The position numbers and the translations under genes are program-made. DNA of 64,000 nt, from NCBI RefSeq assembly GCF_000321225.1, contig NW_004450664.1:1378006-1442005 (forward strand), in the 5' to 3' direction. Shown piece by piece: positions 42,580-53,780 of the stretch. Source of the stretch: Odobenus rosmarus divergens. Lineage: Eukaryota; Chordata; Mammalia; Carnivora; Odobenidae. The notes below the pieces were generated by a model. It had not been told where the DNA came from. It saw only the letters and a program-made list of their open reading frames with translations, and ran no database searches. Position 1 is the first letter of the stretch. Each line of letters starts with the position of its first letter.

Positions 42580-43879
42580 ATTTTATAATTTTTTATTTTT
42601 GTTTTGAAAAACAATATGACATCTTCTAAAGTATCTGATGATCGCCTTAAAATTGCATGTTACTACACAATATTAGGGCTAGCGTATGTGTCTTGGTTAC
42701 TGGCCTTCTCCCTCACAGACGTTCCTTCTCCACCCTTCCCCCTCTGCTCCGGGCCCTGGGGAACCCGGCCTGTACCAAGAAGCTCCCTAGTCTCTGAGTG
42801 TCTGGTTTGGTTCAGCTAATGGGGAGCCCGGGCAGAAGAGGAAGGGGGCAGGAGTCTGGTTTTCCTGCTAGCTCTCTCCCCTCAAGGCTGTCCCTGGTCA
42901 TCTGTGTCCCAAGACCAAAGGCCACATCTCCTTTCAAGGCAACTTCTCTACTTGACTCCCTCCTTCTGTCCGGTCACCTGTTCCTGTCCCTGGATTCCGC
43001 TTGGAATTCCTGCCGCCCCCAGCAGCTCCTCTGTGGTTACTGGCCCACCTACTGAACCCCCACTCCCACGTCCTTACACGCCCCACCATGCCTTTAAACA
43101 GCCTCTTTGTAAGGGAGTACTCCTCACATTACCCAGGTTGAGTGTGCCCTCCACCTCCTATGGAGATCCGGACTCTGATAGAAGCGCAGAGGGACTTGGA
43201 CTTTTCCAGGCTAATTAAAAGAGAGGTGGACTGAATCTGGGAATGACTCATTCACAGCAAGCGAAGGCTAACATTGCGGGATCATGGGCCTCGCCCTGTT
43301 CAAATAAAGATACTGAGTAGCTGGAATAGAGGAGGCAGTGGGAGAACTGACATCTCACCGCAGGGCCAGGATGTGCCAAGCAGTGGCAATTGGCGTTATA
43401 TTCTCGTGTGAAGAGTGATTTTGTTTCATCAACCATGACACACCATTAAACTGGTTCATTTGACTTATTTGTGTTGTGCTTGTGTTTGTGTGTTATTTGC
43501 AATTTGTTCTAATGTAGCATTAAGATTTATGATCCTCAGAGCTTGTATCTATATTCATGGTTACTATTTTTAAATAACACTACGATAAAATGATATGCTT
43601 ACATGGGTGATTTGTGAGAATTTCTTTCCCTTTAAAATGGATCTATGCATCACTCGGTTTGAAAAACACCAATCTAGGCCTACATTTCATCCACTGCAGA
43701 AGCGCTTCTGATCCACCAACGGCTCAACATTCATTTGCCAAAAAGTTTTGACATAACAGTGAAATTTAACATTTTTCATGGCTGGTCCCAGTTTTACCCT
43801 CTAGGATGACACTCATGAAGAGTTCAAGCTGTTTATCCCCTGAGACCCCAGCTCTCCACCCGTGTCCCCCTTGCGCCCC
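42580..43879. other. Unassigned region, about 1.3 kb
   Basis: No repeat named with confidence. A possible hAT-like end (gtttgaaaaacaccaat) at 43659-43675 has no recognised partner. No exon identified. Confidence 0.35.
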
Positions 43880-44130
43880 CCTTGGGGGCTCAGCACAAAC
43901 ACCCCTCCTCCAGGAAGTAGCTCCCTGAGTCCTTTCCTGACCGAAGGTGAACTCTCCTTGGCTTGAACTTTCGAAGCGCATCACATCCCGCTGCGTACTC
44001 TGCTCACTGCTGTACATCTTTCTTCCTCCTGTTAGGATCCGTATTTCATTCTTTTGTATTCTCCTTAGCCCTTACCAAGGTGCCTTATGTATTCTGGATG
44101 TTTCATAAGGATTTAGTGAATGAATCAGTG
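43880..44130 (+). mobile_element. L2
   Basis: Sense L2 3' region: tcctccaggaagtagctccc, tgctgtacatctttcttcct, tttagtgaatgaatcagtg. Confidence 0.6.
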
Positions 44131-44307
44131 AGCGATACGAGCATGTGTTATATACATTTTGTATGATGCATACATACAAATACAGTAACACTGAGAAGTT
44201 CTGTGTCCTTGTGTGACACTTTGCCTGCGGTTCTGAATACGTGTTTCCTCTGCCTCCGGAGCACAGCCCAGGCTGCTCTACAGCAGCTCCTTTAAACGCT
44301 GTCTCTC

Positions 44308-44516
44308 GGGTCGCCTGGGTGGCTCAGTCGTTAAGCGTCTGCCTTCGGCCCAGGTCATGATCCCAGGGTCCTGGGATAGAGCCCCGCATTGGGCTCCCTG
44401 CTCAGCAGAGAGCCTGCTTCTCCCTCTCCCTCTGCCTGCCGCTCTGCCCACTTGAACTCTCTCTCTCTCTCTGTCAAATAAATAAATAATACCTTAAAAA
44501 ATAAATACATAAAAAT
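44308..44516 (+). mobile_element. Can-SINE
   Basis: Full-length. Perfect TSD aaacgctgtctct on both sides. Confidence 0.96.
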
Positions 44517-44529
44517 AAACGCTGTCTCT

Positions 44530-44862
44530 TACTCTGCAACCTCAAGCTTCTGATTGAAGCCAAGGCTTCTGCCGGGAGATACCCTCCATTTGTATAACCC
44601 AGCGTCCCCCGGGGCCCCTGCCCCTTCTACCACTCCTTCTACTAATGGACTCTGGCACAAGCAACTCTCTTCGTTGAGTATCCACTGTCAGAGTGGTTTG
44701 GGGGGGAAGCTGGATGAAAACAGTTCAAACACAGACTATGCCCTACAGGAATTTACATGATACAGAGAAAAATAGGGCGTATCCTTGCTAAATCAAAGTG
44801 AAAACTTGGAGATACAAATAACCTACATATGCTTAGAAGGCCTATGAAAACACTTAAAAAGT
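44530..44862. other. Unassigned sequence
   Basis: No recognised repeat. Confidence 0.3.
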
Positions 44863-44952
44863 ACACCCATATGCAACCATATACACCCACGCGCACCCGT
44901 GTGCAAAGATGCACACCCACGCGTGCCCACGCACACCCACGCACACCCACGT
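44863..44952. repeat. (CACCCACG)-type tandem repeat
   Basis: Irregular 8-10 bp units such as cacccacgcg and cacccacgca, rich in alternating purine-pyrimidine steps. It abuts an L1 3' UTR. Confidence 0.85.
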
Positions 44953-45100
44953 GATTACAGTTTGCAATGTTGCACTGTATACCTGAAATCTGCTAATTAG
45001 CTTGACTGTGGTGGATATTTCACAATGTATGAATGAAATCATCATGTTGTGCATCTTAAATTTATACAAGTTTTAATTGTCAATTACACCTGCGAGAAAA
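44953..45100 (+). mobile_element. L1 3' UTR fragment
   Basis: gattacagtttgcaatgttg, tgcactgtatacctgaaatc, gtggatatttcacaatgtat and tcttaaatttatacaag. This is the familiar terminal sequence of older L1M elements, sense strand. Confidence 0.65.
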
Positions 45101-45200
45101 GGGTACTCACAAGCCTAAAAGCATATTCTATCAAGAAAACTGAATGTGTAAAACTCATAACTTCAAGGCAGTACATAGGGAACTATCGATTACTCATTTT

Positions 45201-45605
45201 TTTAAACATTTTATCTATTTGGAGCACCTGGGTGGCTCAGATGGTTAAGTGTCTGCCTTGGGCTCAGGTCATGATCCCAGGGTCCTGGGATCGAGCCCCA
45301 CATCGGGCTCCTGGCTCAGCGGGGAGCCTGCTTCTCCCTCTCCCTCTGCCTCTCTCCCTGCTCATTCTCTCTCTCTCTCTCTCTGTATCTCTGTGTCTCA
45401 AATGAATAAATAAAATCTTTTTAAAAAAATGTTTATTTATTTGACAGAGCGTGAGAGAGCACAAGCAGGGGGAGCAGCAGAGGGAGAGGGAGAAGCAGAC
45501 TCCCCACCGAGCAGGGAGGCTTACGTGGGACTCAATCCCAGGACCCTGGGATCATGACCTGAACTGAAGGCAGATGCTTAACCGGCTGAGCCACCCAGGC
45601 GCCCC
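45201..45605 (-). mobile_element. Reverse Can-SINE split in its tail by a plus SINE
   Basis: The T-rich tail begins at 45201 and resumes at 45429 (gtttatttatttgacagagc); the head ends at 45605 (ccacccaggcgcccc). TSD gattactcattt/gattattcattt. Confidence 0.92.
45221..45428 (+). mobile_element. Can-SINE nested in a reverse SINE
   Basis: Head ggagcacctgggtggctcag, tail aataaaatctttttaaaaaa. It lies tail to tail with the reverse SINE, so the two can pair as a hairpin. Confidence 0.94.
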
Positions 45606-45659
45606 TTGATTATTCATTTAACAAGATATATATTTTTTTAATACCTAGCTTCCTGAGGA

Positions 45660-45760
45660 TATTGGAATTGTCCCAGATTTTGAAAGCTGGAGGGACCTTG
45701 AAGGTTATCTACTTTCACACTTTCATTTTACAAATGAAGAAACAGGAGCCATCTGCTTTC
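45660..45760 (-). mobile_element. MIR-like ancient repeat fragment
   Basis: agctggagggaccttgaagg, then ttacaaatgaagaaac, a motif shared by old mammalian-wide repeats. Confidence 0.35.
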
Positions 45761-45999
45761 TCACTCTTATTTCAGGACGCCTGAGCCGTGTGAAAGAATA
45801 AGCACACGGCAGAGCAGGTGGGCGTCACTGCCAAGTTGAGGGCCGGCTTCAGCTGCGCCCTCGGCACTGCTGGATGATTTCGCAACCTTTTAATTTTCCT
45901 TTCTCACTGCCCACCTTGTCCCCCTTCCAATGCTAACCAGATCCTTCTTGTGTTTCTTTCCTTTTCCACCCCTTTCCCCAAACTCACTCTAAACAGCTG

Positions 46000-46690
46000 A
46001 CCTTTTCATGCAACAAATATTTAGGAAGTACCTACGATGTCCCAGATTCAGTTCCAGGTGCTGTGGCTACAGTAACTAAGGTCTCTGATCGTAAGAAGCT
46101 TCAGTTTTGGTGGATGCTGCTGCCAGACAACAAACGGGCAAACACACACATTTAAAAAGTTGAGAGTGGGGCGCCTGGGTGGCTCAGATGGTTGAGCGTC
46201 TGCCTTCGGCTCAGGTCATGATCCCAGGATCCTGGGATCGAGTCCCGCAACAGTCCTGCTGAGCAGGGAGCCTGCTTCTCCCTCTGCCTCTCTCTCTGTC
46301 TCTCATGAATAAATAAATAAATAAATAAATCTTTAAAAAAAATAAAAAATAAAAAGTTGGGAGTGGAAGATAATCAGAAAGAGTGATGGGCGGCTATTTT
46401 ACATCAGGGAGGCTATTTTACATCAGGCCTTTTAAAAGGCCTCCAGAAGAAGGTAATGTTTAATCTGAGTTCTGAATGAACGAAAGGTCCGCTTCTTCAC
46501 AGCGGAGGGGAAGAACATTCGAGATGGAGTGGTGAGGGGAAAGTAGCAAGAATTAGGTCTAGAAAAGTAGGCAGGCACTAGGTCATGCTGTTTTGTAATC
46601 CAAGGTACGAAGTCTAGATTTTATTCCAAGTGAGGCTGGAAGAAGCCACTGGAATATTTTAAGTGGGGTTGTGACAAACTTTGATTCATA
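46000..46690 (-). mobile_element. L2, split by a SINE
   Basis: Reverse L2. Left of the SINE: aagtacctacgatgtcccag, ccaggtgctgtggctacag. Right of it: ggtaatgtttaatctgagtt, ctagattttattccaagtg. Confidence 0.75.
46168..46349 (+). mobile_element. Can-SINE inside L2
   Basis: Full-length with a compact pyrimidine block. TSD aaaaagttgagagtg/aaaaagttgggagtg. Confidence 0.95.
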
Positions 46691-46694
46691 CTTT

Positions 46695-46826
46695 ACTTAT
46701 TTTTTTAAGCAAGCTCCATGCCCAGCATGGAGCCTGACGCAGAGCTCGAATTCACAACCCTGAGATCATGATCTGAGCTGAGATCAAGAGCCAGACGCTT
46801 AACTGACTAAGCCACCCAGGTGCCCC
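46695..46826 (-). mobile_element. Can-SINE, type D
   Basis: Reverse, short: taagcaagctccatgcccag, gatcaagagccagacgctta. TSD tgattcatacttt/tgattcctacttt. First of three reverse SINEs in a row. Confidence 0.9.
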
Positions 46827-46839
46827 TGATTCCTACTTT

Positions 46840-47026
46840 TATTTTTTTAAGATTTTATTTATTTATTTGAGAGAGGGAAAGTACAAATGGGGGAGGGGCA
46901 GAGAGAGAGGGAGAAGCAGACTCCCCGCTGAGCAAGGAGCCCAACACAGGGCTTGACCCAAGGACACTGAGATCATGACCTGAGCTGAAGGCAGATGATT
47001 AACTGACTGAGCCACCCAGGCATCCC
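46840..47026 (-). mobile_element. Can-SINE
   Basis: Reverse copy, aagattttatttatttattt to ccacccaggcatccc. It directly follows the type D copy and its TSD. Confidence 0.93.
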
Positions 47027-47229
47027 AAGATTGATTGATTGATTGGTTGATTGATTTTGAGAGAGTGGGGTCAGGAGTAGAGGGAGACGGGGAGGAAGAG
47101 AGAATCTCAAGCAGACTCCATGCTGAGCATGGAGCCCAACTCGGGGCTTGAACCCAGGACCCCGAGATCATGACATGAGCTGAAATCAAGAGTTGGCCAC
47201 TTCACTGACTGAGCCACCCAGGCGCTCCA
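47027..47229 (-). mobile_element. Can-SINE, type C
   Basis: Reverse; the tail region has expanded into (gatt)n at 47030-47056. Core gaaatcaagagttggccact; ends ccacccaggcgctcc. Confidence 0.92.
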
Positions 47230-48094
47230 ACAATAAATTATTTTAAAAACCGTTATTAAAAAGAGAACTAATTTTAAAAATCTCTGAAGTCAAAAAATTC
47301 AAGTTTAATATTAGAGGGTCAGGAGATGGGCTAACTGCAAGATCGTGCGGGGCTGAAGCGTGAATTCGGGACCTGGAAGACTTTATTTACTGAAGTCTTC
47401 TCTGATGTTGCAGCGTGAGAGAGAAGCAGAGGGACACTACTCCATGGAAGGAAAGTTCTAACGTTCCCTTAACAGGAATTCCAGGAGAGAATGGAGAGGG
47501 GCAGGTTAAAGACATAAAGACCTTGGATGTCCCAGAACATACGTTCTCATACTGAAGCTTCCAATCGGTCCCGAGAAGAATAAAAACAAACAAAAAGCTC
47601 TATAGACATGTGCTGGTTAAGATTAAAGAGAAAACCTGAACGCTACCAAAGAAAACCAGGCAGATGACCCAGAGGAACGTGGACGGATGGCTATCAGCCA
47701 CGTGGCCTGTGAGGAGATAATGGAATGACATCACCCAGGTGGTGAGGAAATAATCAGCTTTGATCTTAGAATCTCATTCTCCGTCAATCTTCCATTTGAT
47801 GTTAGGAGTAAAGAGACATTTTTGGACCTGCCAGGCTACAGTGGCTTACGACCTACAAACTGTCTGAAAGGAAGAATGAAGGACATTCTCCAAGAAGAGG
47901 AGAAATGGATCTTGCAATAGGTAATGGGTTGCAAGAAGCCAGTGCGTGCAAAGAAATTAGCAAAAGGGCTTTTGTGTGTAAGCACTGACTACGCATTGTT
48001 TTGAGGTTTTAGAAAGACGATCTGTAACCAGAAGGAAAGGGACTTGGAGAGAGGAAAAGGAGCCTACTCAGTGTCCAAGTTTCTAACCACGAAT
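47230..48094. other. Unassigned sequence, about 860 bp
   Basis: No recognised repeat or exon. Confidence 0.35.
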
Positions 48095-48190
48095 CTGCAG
48101 ACCCCGTCCCCCCATGTACAAGCACTGGGCCGGACACAGAAGTGCTTAATAATTGCTTGCTGCAAGAATGAATGAATGGATCGATGAATG
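48095..48190 (+). mobile_element. L2 3' end fragment
   Basis: ccggacacagaagtgcttaa, then gcaagaatgaatgaatgg. Confidence 0.6.
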
Positions 48191-48900
48191 GTTCTGTCCG
48201 CTTGTGGCCGGTCCAGAATATCATTTTCACAGAGTGAGACGTAGCACCTCCACGAGTCTGCTGAGGTCACCACAGCCGTGAGCTGGGATATGAGCGGCCA
48301 GGGAGGGCTTGCTGCCTGACTATTCCAGAAACAAGTCTGGATTGTGCTCCTTCCAAGGGCTTCTGGGAAAAATGCCTCTGCTGGCGGCTCTGCCCTTAGG
48401 CCTGAGGCCAGGAACCTCTGGACAAACAGTGTGCTGCTTAGCCAGGCAGGAGAGGAGAGCCACGTGGCCAGGAGGCACACGCTTCCTGTCTGCAGAGCGC
48501 CCGTTGGGATGCTCTTTCTCCCTGTTCCAGATCAGGTCCAGATTCCACACGAAGCAGACAACTCCCCTGCTGCAGCCCTCACTTCTTGCCTCCTGAAAAG
48601 AAAACGTAAGAAATCCAAAGTCTGCTGCAGTATCTCCTCACTGCTTTTAGTTCTGACACTCTGAACCTCAGCCTTCCTAAAGAAAGAGTAACCTGGGACC
48701 TGGAGAGGCTGCCCTTACATCCCATCTAATTCAGACGATATGAAGCTTTCTGATGCAAGGTGCAAAACAAGCAGTCACCGCTCACATTCTTCTAATCACG
48801 CTGTGGGGGGAATAAGGCCAAGGGCAGGGCAAACTCCACCCATTATTTCCTGGAAAGAGATCACTGCAATCTTTTAGAGAGTGGAGAGAAATCTTGAGCA
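48191..48900. other. Unassigned sequence, about 700 bp
   Basis: No recognised repeat. Overlapping short frames without domains. Confidence 0.35.
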
Positions 48901-48915
48901 TCTCCACTAATTTCT

Positions 48916-49345
48916 TTTTTTTAAGAAGATTTTATTTAGGGGCGCCTGGGTGGCTCAGTTGGTTAAGCGACTGCCTTCGGCTCAGGTCATGATCCCAGGG
49001 TCCTGGGATCGAGCCCCGCATCGGGCTCCCTGCTCTGCTGGAGGCCTGCTTCTCCCTCTCCCGCTCCCCCTGCTTGTGTTCCCTCTCTCGCTGTCTCTCT
49101 CTCTCTCTGTCAATTAAATAAAATAAAAATAAAAAATAAAAATAAAAAAATAAAATCTTTTTTTTATTTAATTGACAGAGAGAGAGAGAGACAGCGAGAG
49201 AGGGAACACAAGCAGGGGGAGCGGGAGAGGGAGAAGCAGGCTTCCTGAGGAGCAGGGAGCCCGATGCGGGGCTCGATCCCAGGACCCCGGGACCATGACC
49301 TGAGCCGAAGGCAGACGCTTAACGACTGAGGCACCCAGGTGCCCC
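48916..49345 (-). mobile_element. Reverse Can-SINE type B split in its tail by a plus SINE
   Basis: Outer perfect 15-bp TSD tctccactaatttct (48901-48915, 49346-49360). T-rich tail at 48916-48938; body 49157-49345. The plus SINE lies between. Confidence 0.95.
48939..49156 (+). mobile_element. Can-SINE type B nested in a reverse SINE
   Basis: Head ggggcgcctgggtggctcag; tail with repeated aaataaaa units running into the T-rich end of the reverse copy. Same type B class as its host. Confidence 0.95.
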
Positions 49346-49360
49346 TCTCCACTAATTTCT

Positions 49361-49984
49361 AAGACAACTATTGCATTTCCAAGAGTTCAGAACCAAGGCA
49401 AGACAGACAGAGGAGCTGACCCGACTTGGTCACTGACAGTGCTCATGGGCATCGCCATCTGCACTTCCAGACAAGACTGTTTTTAATCTATTTATTGAGA
49501 CCACTGCAACTCGATCTTGAAGGTCTTTCCAATTCTAAAATTGTATGATTCACCATGTTCTGGCTGCAATACTTTCCTGGGTTCCCACTGCCACTCCTGT
49601 TCATTTACTCACTTTCAAGTACACCAGTGATGCCCAATATACACTCTTGTAAGGATTTTTACACAGTTCCACTGCCGCTCTCAAAGTGGCAGGGACACGC
49701 ACTACAGAGAGGCTGTTGAGCGCTCCTGCAGGAAATCAGGGCTTTTTTTTCAATTTCTACCCAATTCTCAGTTAATACCACCACTTTCTCTTGTCCCTGC
49801 TGAGGACTTTCTCAGCTTGTTCTTCCTTAAAGCCAGCTGTACTGCCTCTCCCCCTCGGGCCCCCATGGAACGAACCACACTGAGTGATCTCTCTTTACCT
49901 CGGGCCCCACCAGTGGTCCATATTTTCATTCCCTATTTTGGGCTTAGAAGAAGTGGCTCATCTCTTCCTCCTCATTCTAGGATC
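49361..49984. other. Unassigned sequence
   Basis: 49495-49560 (cttgaaggtctttccaattc, taaaattgtatgattc) resembles the end of an ancient mammalian repeat. The remainder is unassigned and C/T-rich. Confidence 0.35.
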
Positions 49985-50112
49985 CCTCCTCTGCAGGTGC
50001 CTCCCCTGCTCCTCTGTGGGTGCTACCCCCTCCTCCTCTGCGGGTGCCACACCCCCTCCCCCTCTGCGGGTGTCACCCCCACCTCCTCCTCTGCAGGTGC
50101 CACCCCCCACCT
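49985..50112. repeat. Minisatellite running into an assembly gap
   Basis: About five units of 23-28 bp built on cctcctctgcRggtgccaccc, with units becoming more C-rich toward the gap. The open frames here are by-products of the repeat. Confidence 0.9.
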
Positions 50113-50732
50113 NNNNNNNNNNNNNNNNNNNNNNNNNNNNNNNNNNNNNNNNNNNNNNNNNNNNNNNNNNNNNNNNNNNNNNNNNNNNNNNNNNNNNNNN
50201 NNNNNNNNNNNNNNNNNNNNNNNNNNNNNNNNNNNNNNNNNNNNNNNNNNNNNNNNNNNNNNNNNNNNNNNNNNNNNNNNNNNNNNNNNNNNNNNNNNNN
50301 NNNNNNNNNNNNNNNNNNNNNNNNNNNNNNNNNNNNNNNNNNNNNNNNNNNNNNNNNNNNNNNNNNNNNNNNNNNNNNNNNNNNNNNNNNNNNNNNNNNN
50401 NNNNNNNNNNNNNNNNNNNNNNNNNNNNNNNNNNNNNNNNNNNNNNNNNNNNNNNNNNNNNNNNNNNNNNNNNNNNNNNNNNNNNNNNNNNNNNNNNNNN
50501 NNNNNNNNNNNNNNNNNNNNNNNNNNNNNNNNNNNNNNNNNNNNNNNNNNNNNNNNNNNNNNNNNNNNNNNNNNNNNNNNNNNNNNNNNNNNNNNNNNNN
50601 NNNNNNNNNNNNNNNNNNNNNNNNNNNNNNNNNNNNNNNNNNNNNNNNNNNNNNNNNNNNNNNNNNNNNNNNNNNNNNNNNNNNNNNNNNNNNNNNNNNN
50701 NNNNNNNNNNNNNNNNNNNNNNNNNNNNNNNN
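50113..50732. other. Assembly gap, 620 N
   Basis: Preceded by the minisatellite and followed by an A run (50733-50749, then gaaagagg). It probably hides more repeat units and the body of a plus-strand retroposon. Confidence 1.
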
Positions 50733-50749
50733 AAAAAAAAAAAAAAAAG

Positions 50750-51099
50750 AAAGAGGAATCTGCCTCTTACCTTTTACTTGGTCTTGGTTGCATTTCTGAG
50801 GCCTTGCTTGCTAAGGATCACCAGCAACCACCTACTAACTAGACCTGTGGGGCTTTCTTCTGGTCTCACCTCGTTTCCCTGCGACCAGTTAGCTGCCCTC
50901 TCCTGTCATGGCCACGCCCCCCCACACGTGTACCCGGAGCCCCTCAGTGTGTTGCTTCACGGCAGGCTCTCTGCGGGCCTCTTCCTTCCCCTCCCCTGGT
51001 GTTTCCAGGGCTCTAGCCTCGGTCCCCTGATTCTCACTCCTCGGGATCTCTGTGAGCAGGGCTCTCCACGGCCCGGGCTTCACTGCTGCTGAGAATCCA
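50750..51099. other. Unassigned sequence
   Basis: Mixed composition, no recognised exon. May belong to the L2 that is clear further right. Confidence 0.3.
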
Positions 51100-52340
51100 A
51101 AGCTCTCCATCTTCATTTCAGATCCTCCCTCCTTCCCACCTGCCCCCCCCCCCGACATCATCTGCCTAGTAGACTTCCTGACCTAGAACACCTAGACCTA
51201 CCCCGACATGGTCCCAAATGGAATCAATGATCTTCCTTTCAAGACTGCTCCTTCTCAGCTGGGTTTAGAAAAATCCTGCTGGCCTCCTCCTCAGGCCCAC
51301 ACCCAGGGGGCTGCTGGTCCTACTGCTCTACCTCCTGACTCATCTCTCCTCTTTCCCAGGGCTACCGTTTTAGTCAAGCCTCCCTGTTTCTTACCTGGAC
51401 CACAATGGCCCCTGCCTCATTGACCTCACTGTCTACAACTGTTAATATCCCCAGTTCATTTTCTATAAGCCCCCAGAGTAATTTTATTTATTTATTTATA
51501 AACTAGGCTCTGTGTCCAGCGTGGAGCCCAACACAGGGCTTGAACTCATGTCCCTGAGAGATCAAGAGTCGGATGCTTAACTGACCGAGCCCCCCAGGTG
51601 CCCCCACAGTAATCTTTAACAGTAAAATGCCATGGCCTTTCACTTTTAAAATCCTTCCATGTCTCCACACCTCTGGAACAACTCCTAAATTTCTTAGCTG
51701 GAATATCAGATCCTTCATGCGGCTCCTGTCTACTTTCTTAACCTTGTGTCACACCACCGTCCTCCATGAACCTGTGCCTGACACCTGTTGGGAATTCTTT
51801 GAAAATTGCCATGCTTTTTTGCTGGCCACCTCATTTTCCAGGCCCAGTGTGAAATGAAAATGCAGGCCTCTTGTTAAACAATCATTAAGGAGTTCAAGGC
51901 TGTGACAGCCAACCTTTACACCAAGTGTAAGAGGCTTCTGAGTGCAGCACTGGCTCCATGATCGTGAAGACGCTTTGCTTCTTCCCCACATTTGTGGTTT
52001 TTCGTAAATTACTTGCTCTGCCTGGAACGGCCTTTCCAATGTTGCCTTCCCGGCAAACGTCTAGTTGTGCTCTTGGACAAGCATCCGTTCTTCCTGACCT
52101 AATGACATGGCCAGTAATCCTTTTAAAAATAGGCTGAAAACTATGGACCCTCGTCATTCCAAAACTACACATCCATTTGACATAAAGTTGGGAATATGAT
52201 TTTAGAAGCTTCGCACCCTCTCTCAGGCCTGTAACCTGAACTCCAGAGAGGCCCATGAACTTGAGACGGAAGATCTTACCTGAGAGTCAGTTCAATGTCA
52301 TCTTCTCTACGAGCCTTTCTGGCCCCTGCAAGCACTACAT
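51100..52340 (+). mobile_element. L2, long copy split by a SINE
   Basis: Sense L2 with landmarks in order: gacatggtcccaaatggaat, tcaagactgctccttctcag, accacaatggcccctgcctc and tcccagagtaat-like. Then come the SINE, gtaatctttaacagtaaaat and cctgtgcctgacacctgttg. Diverged, with no long frame. Confidence 0.55.
51482..51604 (-). mobile_element. Can-SINE type D inside L2
   Basis: Reverse: aactaggctctgtgtccagc, gatcaagagtcggatgctta, gaccgagccccccaggtgcc. TSD cagagtaattt/cacagtaatct. Confidence 0.9.
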
Positions 52341-52394
52341 CCTCTATAGGGCCTCCTCTGTCCCTCTATTACTACAATAATCATTGTTCACAGA

Positions 52395-52545
52395 TGACAG
52401 TCACAATTTCTTGAAAGCCCACTGTATCTGAGCCAAATTTCAGCCCTTACTGTAACTTGGACAATTAGGTATTTCATGACCATTTTCACAGATGAGGTAC
52501 CTGAACCTCAAAGAGTTTAACTATTGAGCTTAAAGAAAGGGGGGA
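52395..52545 (-). mobile_element. MIR fragment
   Basis: ccattttcacagatgaggta, cctgaacctcaaagagttta. Confidence 0.65.
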
Positions 52546-52908
52546 GTGGGGAGGGAATCTGGCTTCTGGTCTGTATTACGGAGACTGGGGGCGGAGCCCC
52601 TCCTGTCACTGACCAGACTCTGCTCCCTCCACCTTCACAGACCGTGAAGGCGAAGGATAATGTTTAAACTCCCTCCACACTTGAGATTTTCTGTCAATTG
52701 TCCTTATTTTACCCAGAACATCCCTTCTACTGATCTGATAACCTGCAAGTGAAGAACATTACACTCTGGAGCAAAAATCAGGAGAGGAAGATGTACACTT
52801 TGCAGGAACCTACAGAAAACCTATGACTATTTTCTACCTTCATTAATATGAAACATTAAAGGAAGCATTTTTTTTAAAGGAAGCATTTTAAATAAAGAGA
52901 ATATCATG
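52546..52908. other. Unassigned; 16-bp direct repeat at right
   Basis: ttaaaggaagcatttt occurs twice, at about 52857-52872 and 52874-52889, just before the L1 start. The rest is unassigned. Confidence 0.5.
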
Positions 52909-53473
52909 ACAAAGGAGGGAAGAATATCCAATGGGGAAAAGACAGTCTCTTCAACAAATGGTGTTAACTAGACACCTACATGCCAAAGAATGAAATTGGA
53001 CAACTTTCTTACACCATATACAAAAATCACCACAAAATGGATTAAAGACCTAAATGTGAGACCAGAAACCATAAAACTCCTAGAAGAAAACACAGGCAGT
53101 AACCTCGTTGACATCAGCCTTAGCCACATTCTTCTGGACATGTCTCCTGAGGCAAGGGAAACAAAAGCACAAACTATTGGAACTACACCAAAATAAAAAG
53201 CTTCTGCACAGTGAAGGAAACCATCAACAAAACTAAAAGACAACCCATGGAATGGGAGAAGATATTTGCAAGTGATGTATCTGATAAGGTATAATATCAA
53301 AAATATATAAAGAACTTACACAAGTCAGCACCAAAAAACCAAACAATCCAATAAAAAAAAAGGTCAGAGAGTAGACATTGTTCCAAAGAAGACAGCCAGA
53401 TGACCAAGAGACACACGAGAAGATGCTCAACATCACTCATCATCAGGGAAATGCAAATCAAAACCACAGTGAG

Positions 53474-53654
53474 GGGCACCTGGGTGGCTCCGTTGGTTGG
53501 GCGGCTGCCTTCGGCTCAGGTCATGATCCTGGAGTCCCGGGATCGAGTCCCGCATCGGGCTCCCTGCTCGGTGGGGAGTCTGCTTCTCCCTCTGACCCTC
53601 TTCCCTCTCGTGCTCTCTATCTCTCATTCTCTCTCTCAAATAAATAAATAAAAT
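53474..53654 (+). mobile_element. Can-SINE type A inside L1
   Basis: Full-length, with tail ataaataaataaaat running straight into a second, headless copy. TSD aaaccacagtgag/aaaccacaatgag encloses both. Confidence 0.95.
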
Positions 53655-53780
53655 GAGTCCCGTATTGGGCTTCCTGCTCAGCGGGGAGTCTGCTTCTCCC
53701 TCTGACTCTCCCCCCTCTCATGTGCTCTCTCTCTCTCATTCTCTCTCTCAAATAAATAAATAAAATCTTAAAAAAAAAAC
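53655..53780 (+). mobile_element. Headless second SINE copy (partial duplication)
   Basis: Starts mid-core (gagtcccgtattgggcttcc) and keeps the pyrimidine block and tail. It looks like a 3'-half duplication, not a separate insertion. Confidence 0.92.

Noticed and set aside
43659..43675. gtttgaaaaacaccaat as a hAT transposon end
   Set aside because: No matching left inverted repeat or TSD could be found nearby.
49817..51092. Long frames of 259-402 residues across the second gap
   Set aside because: Most of the length is N translated as X; the rest is minisatellite and an A run.
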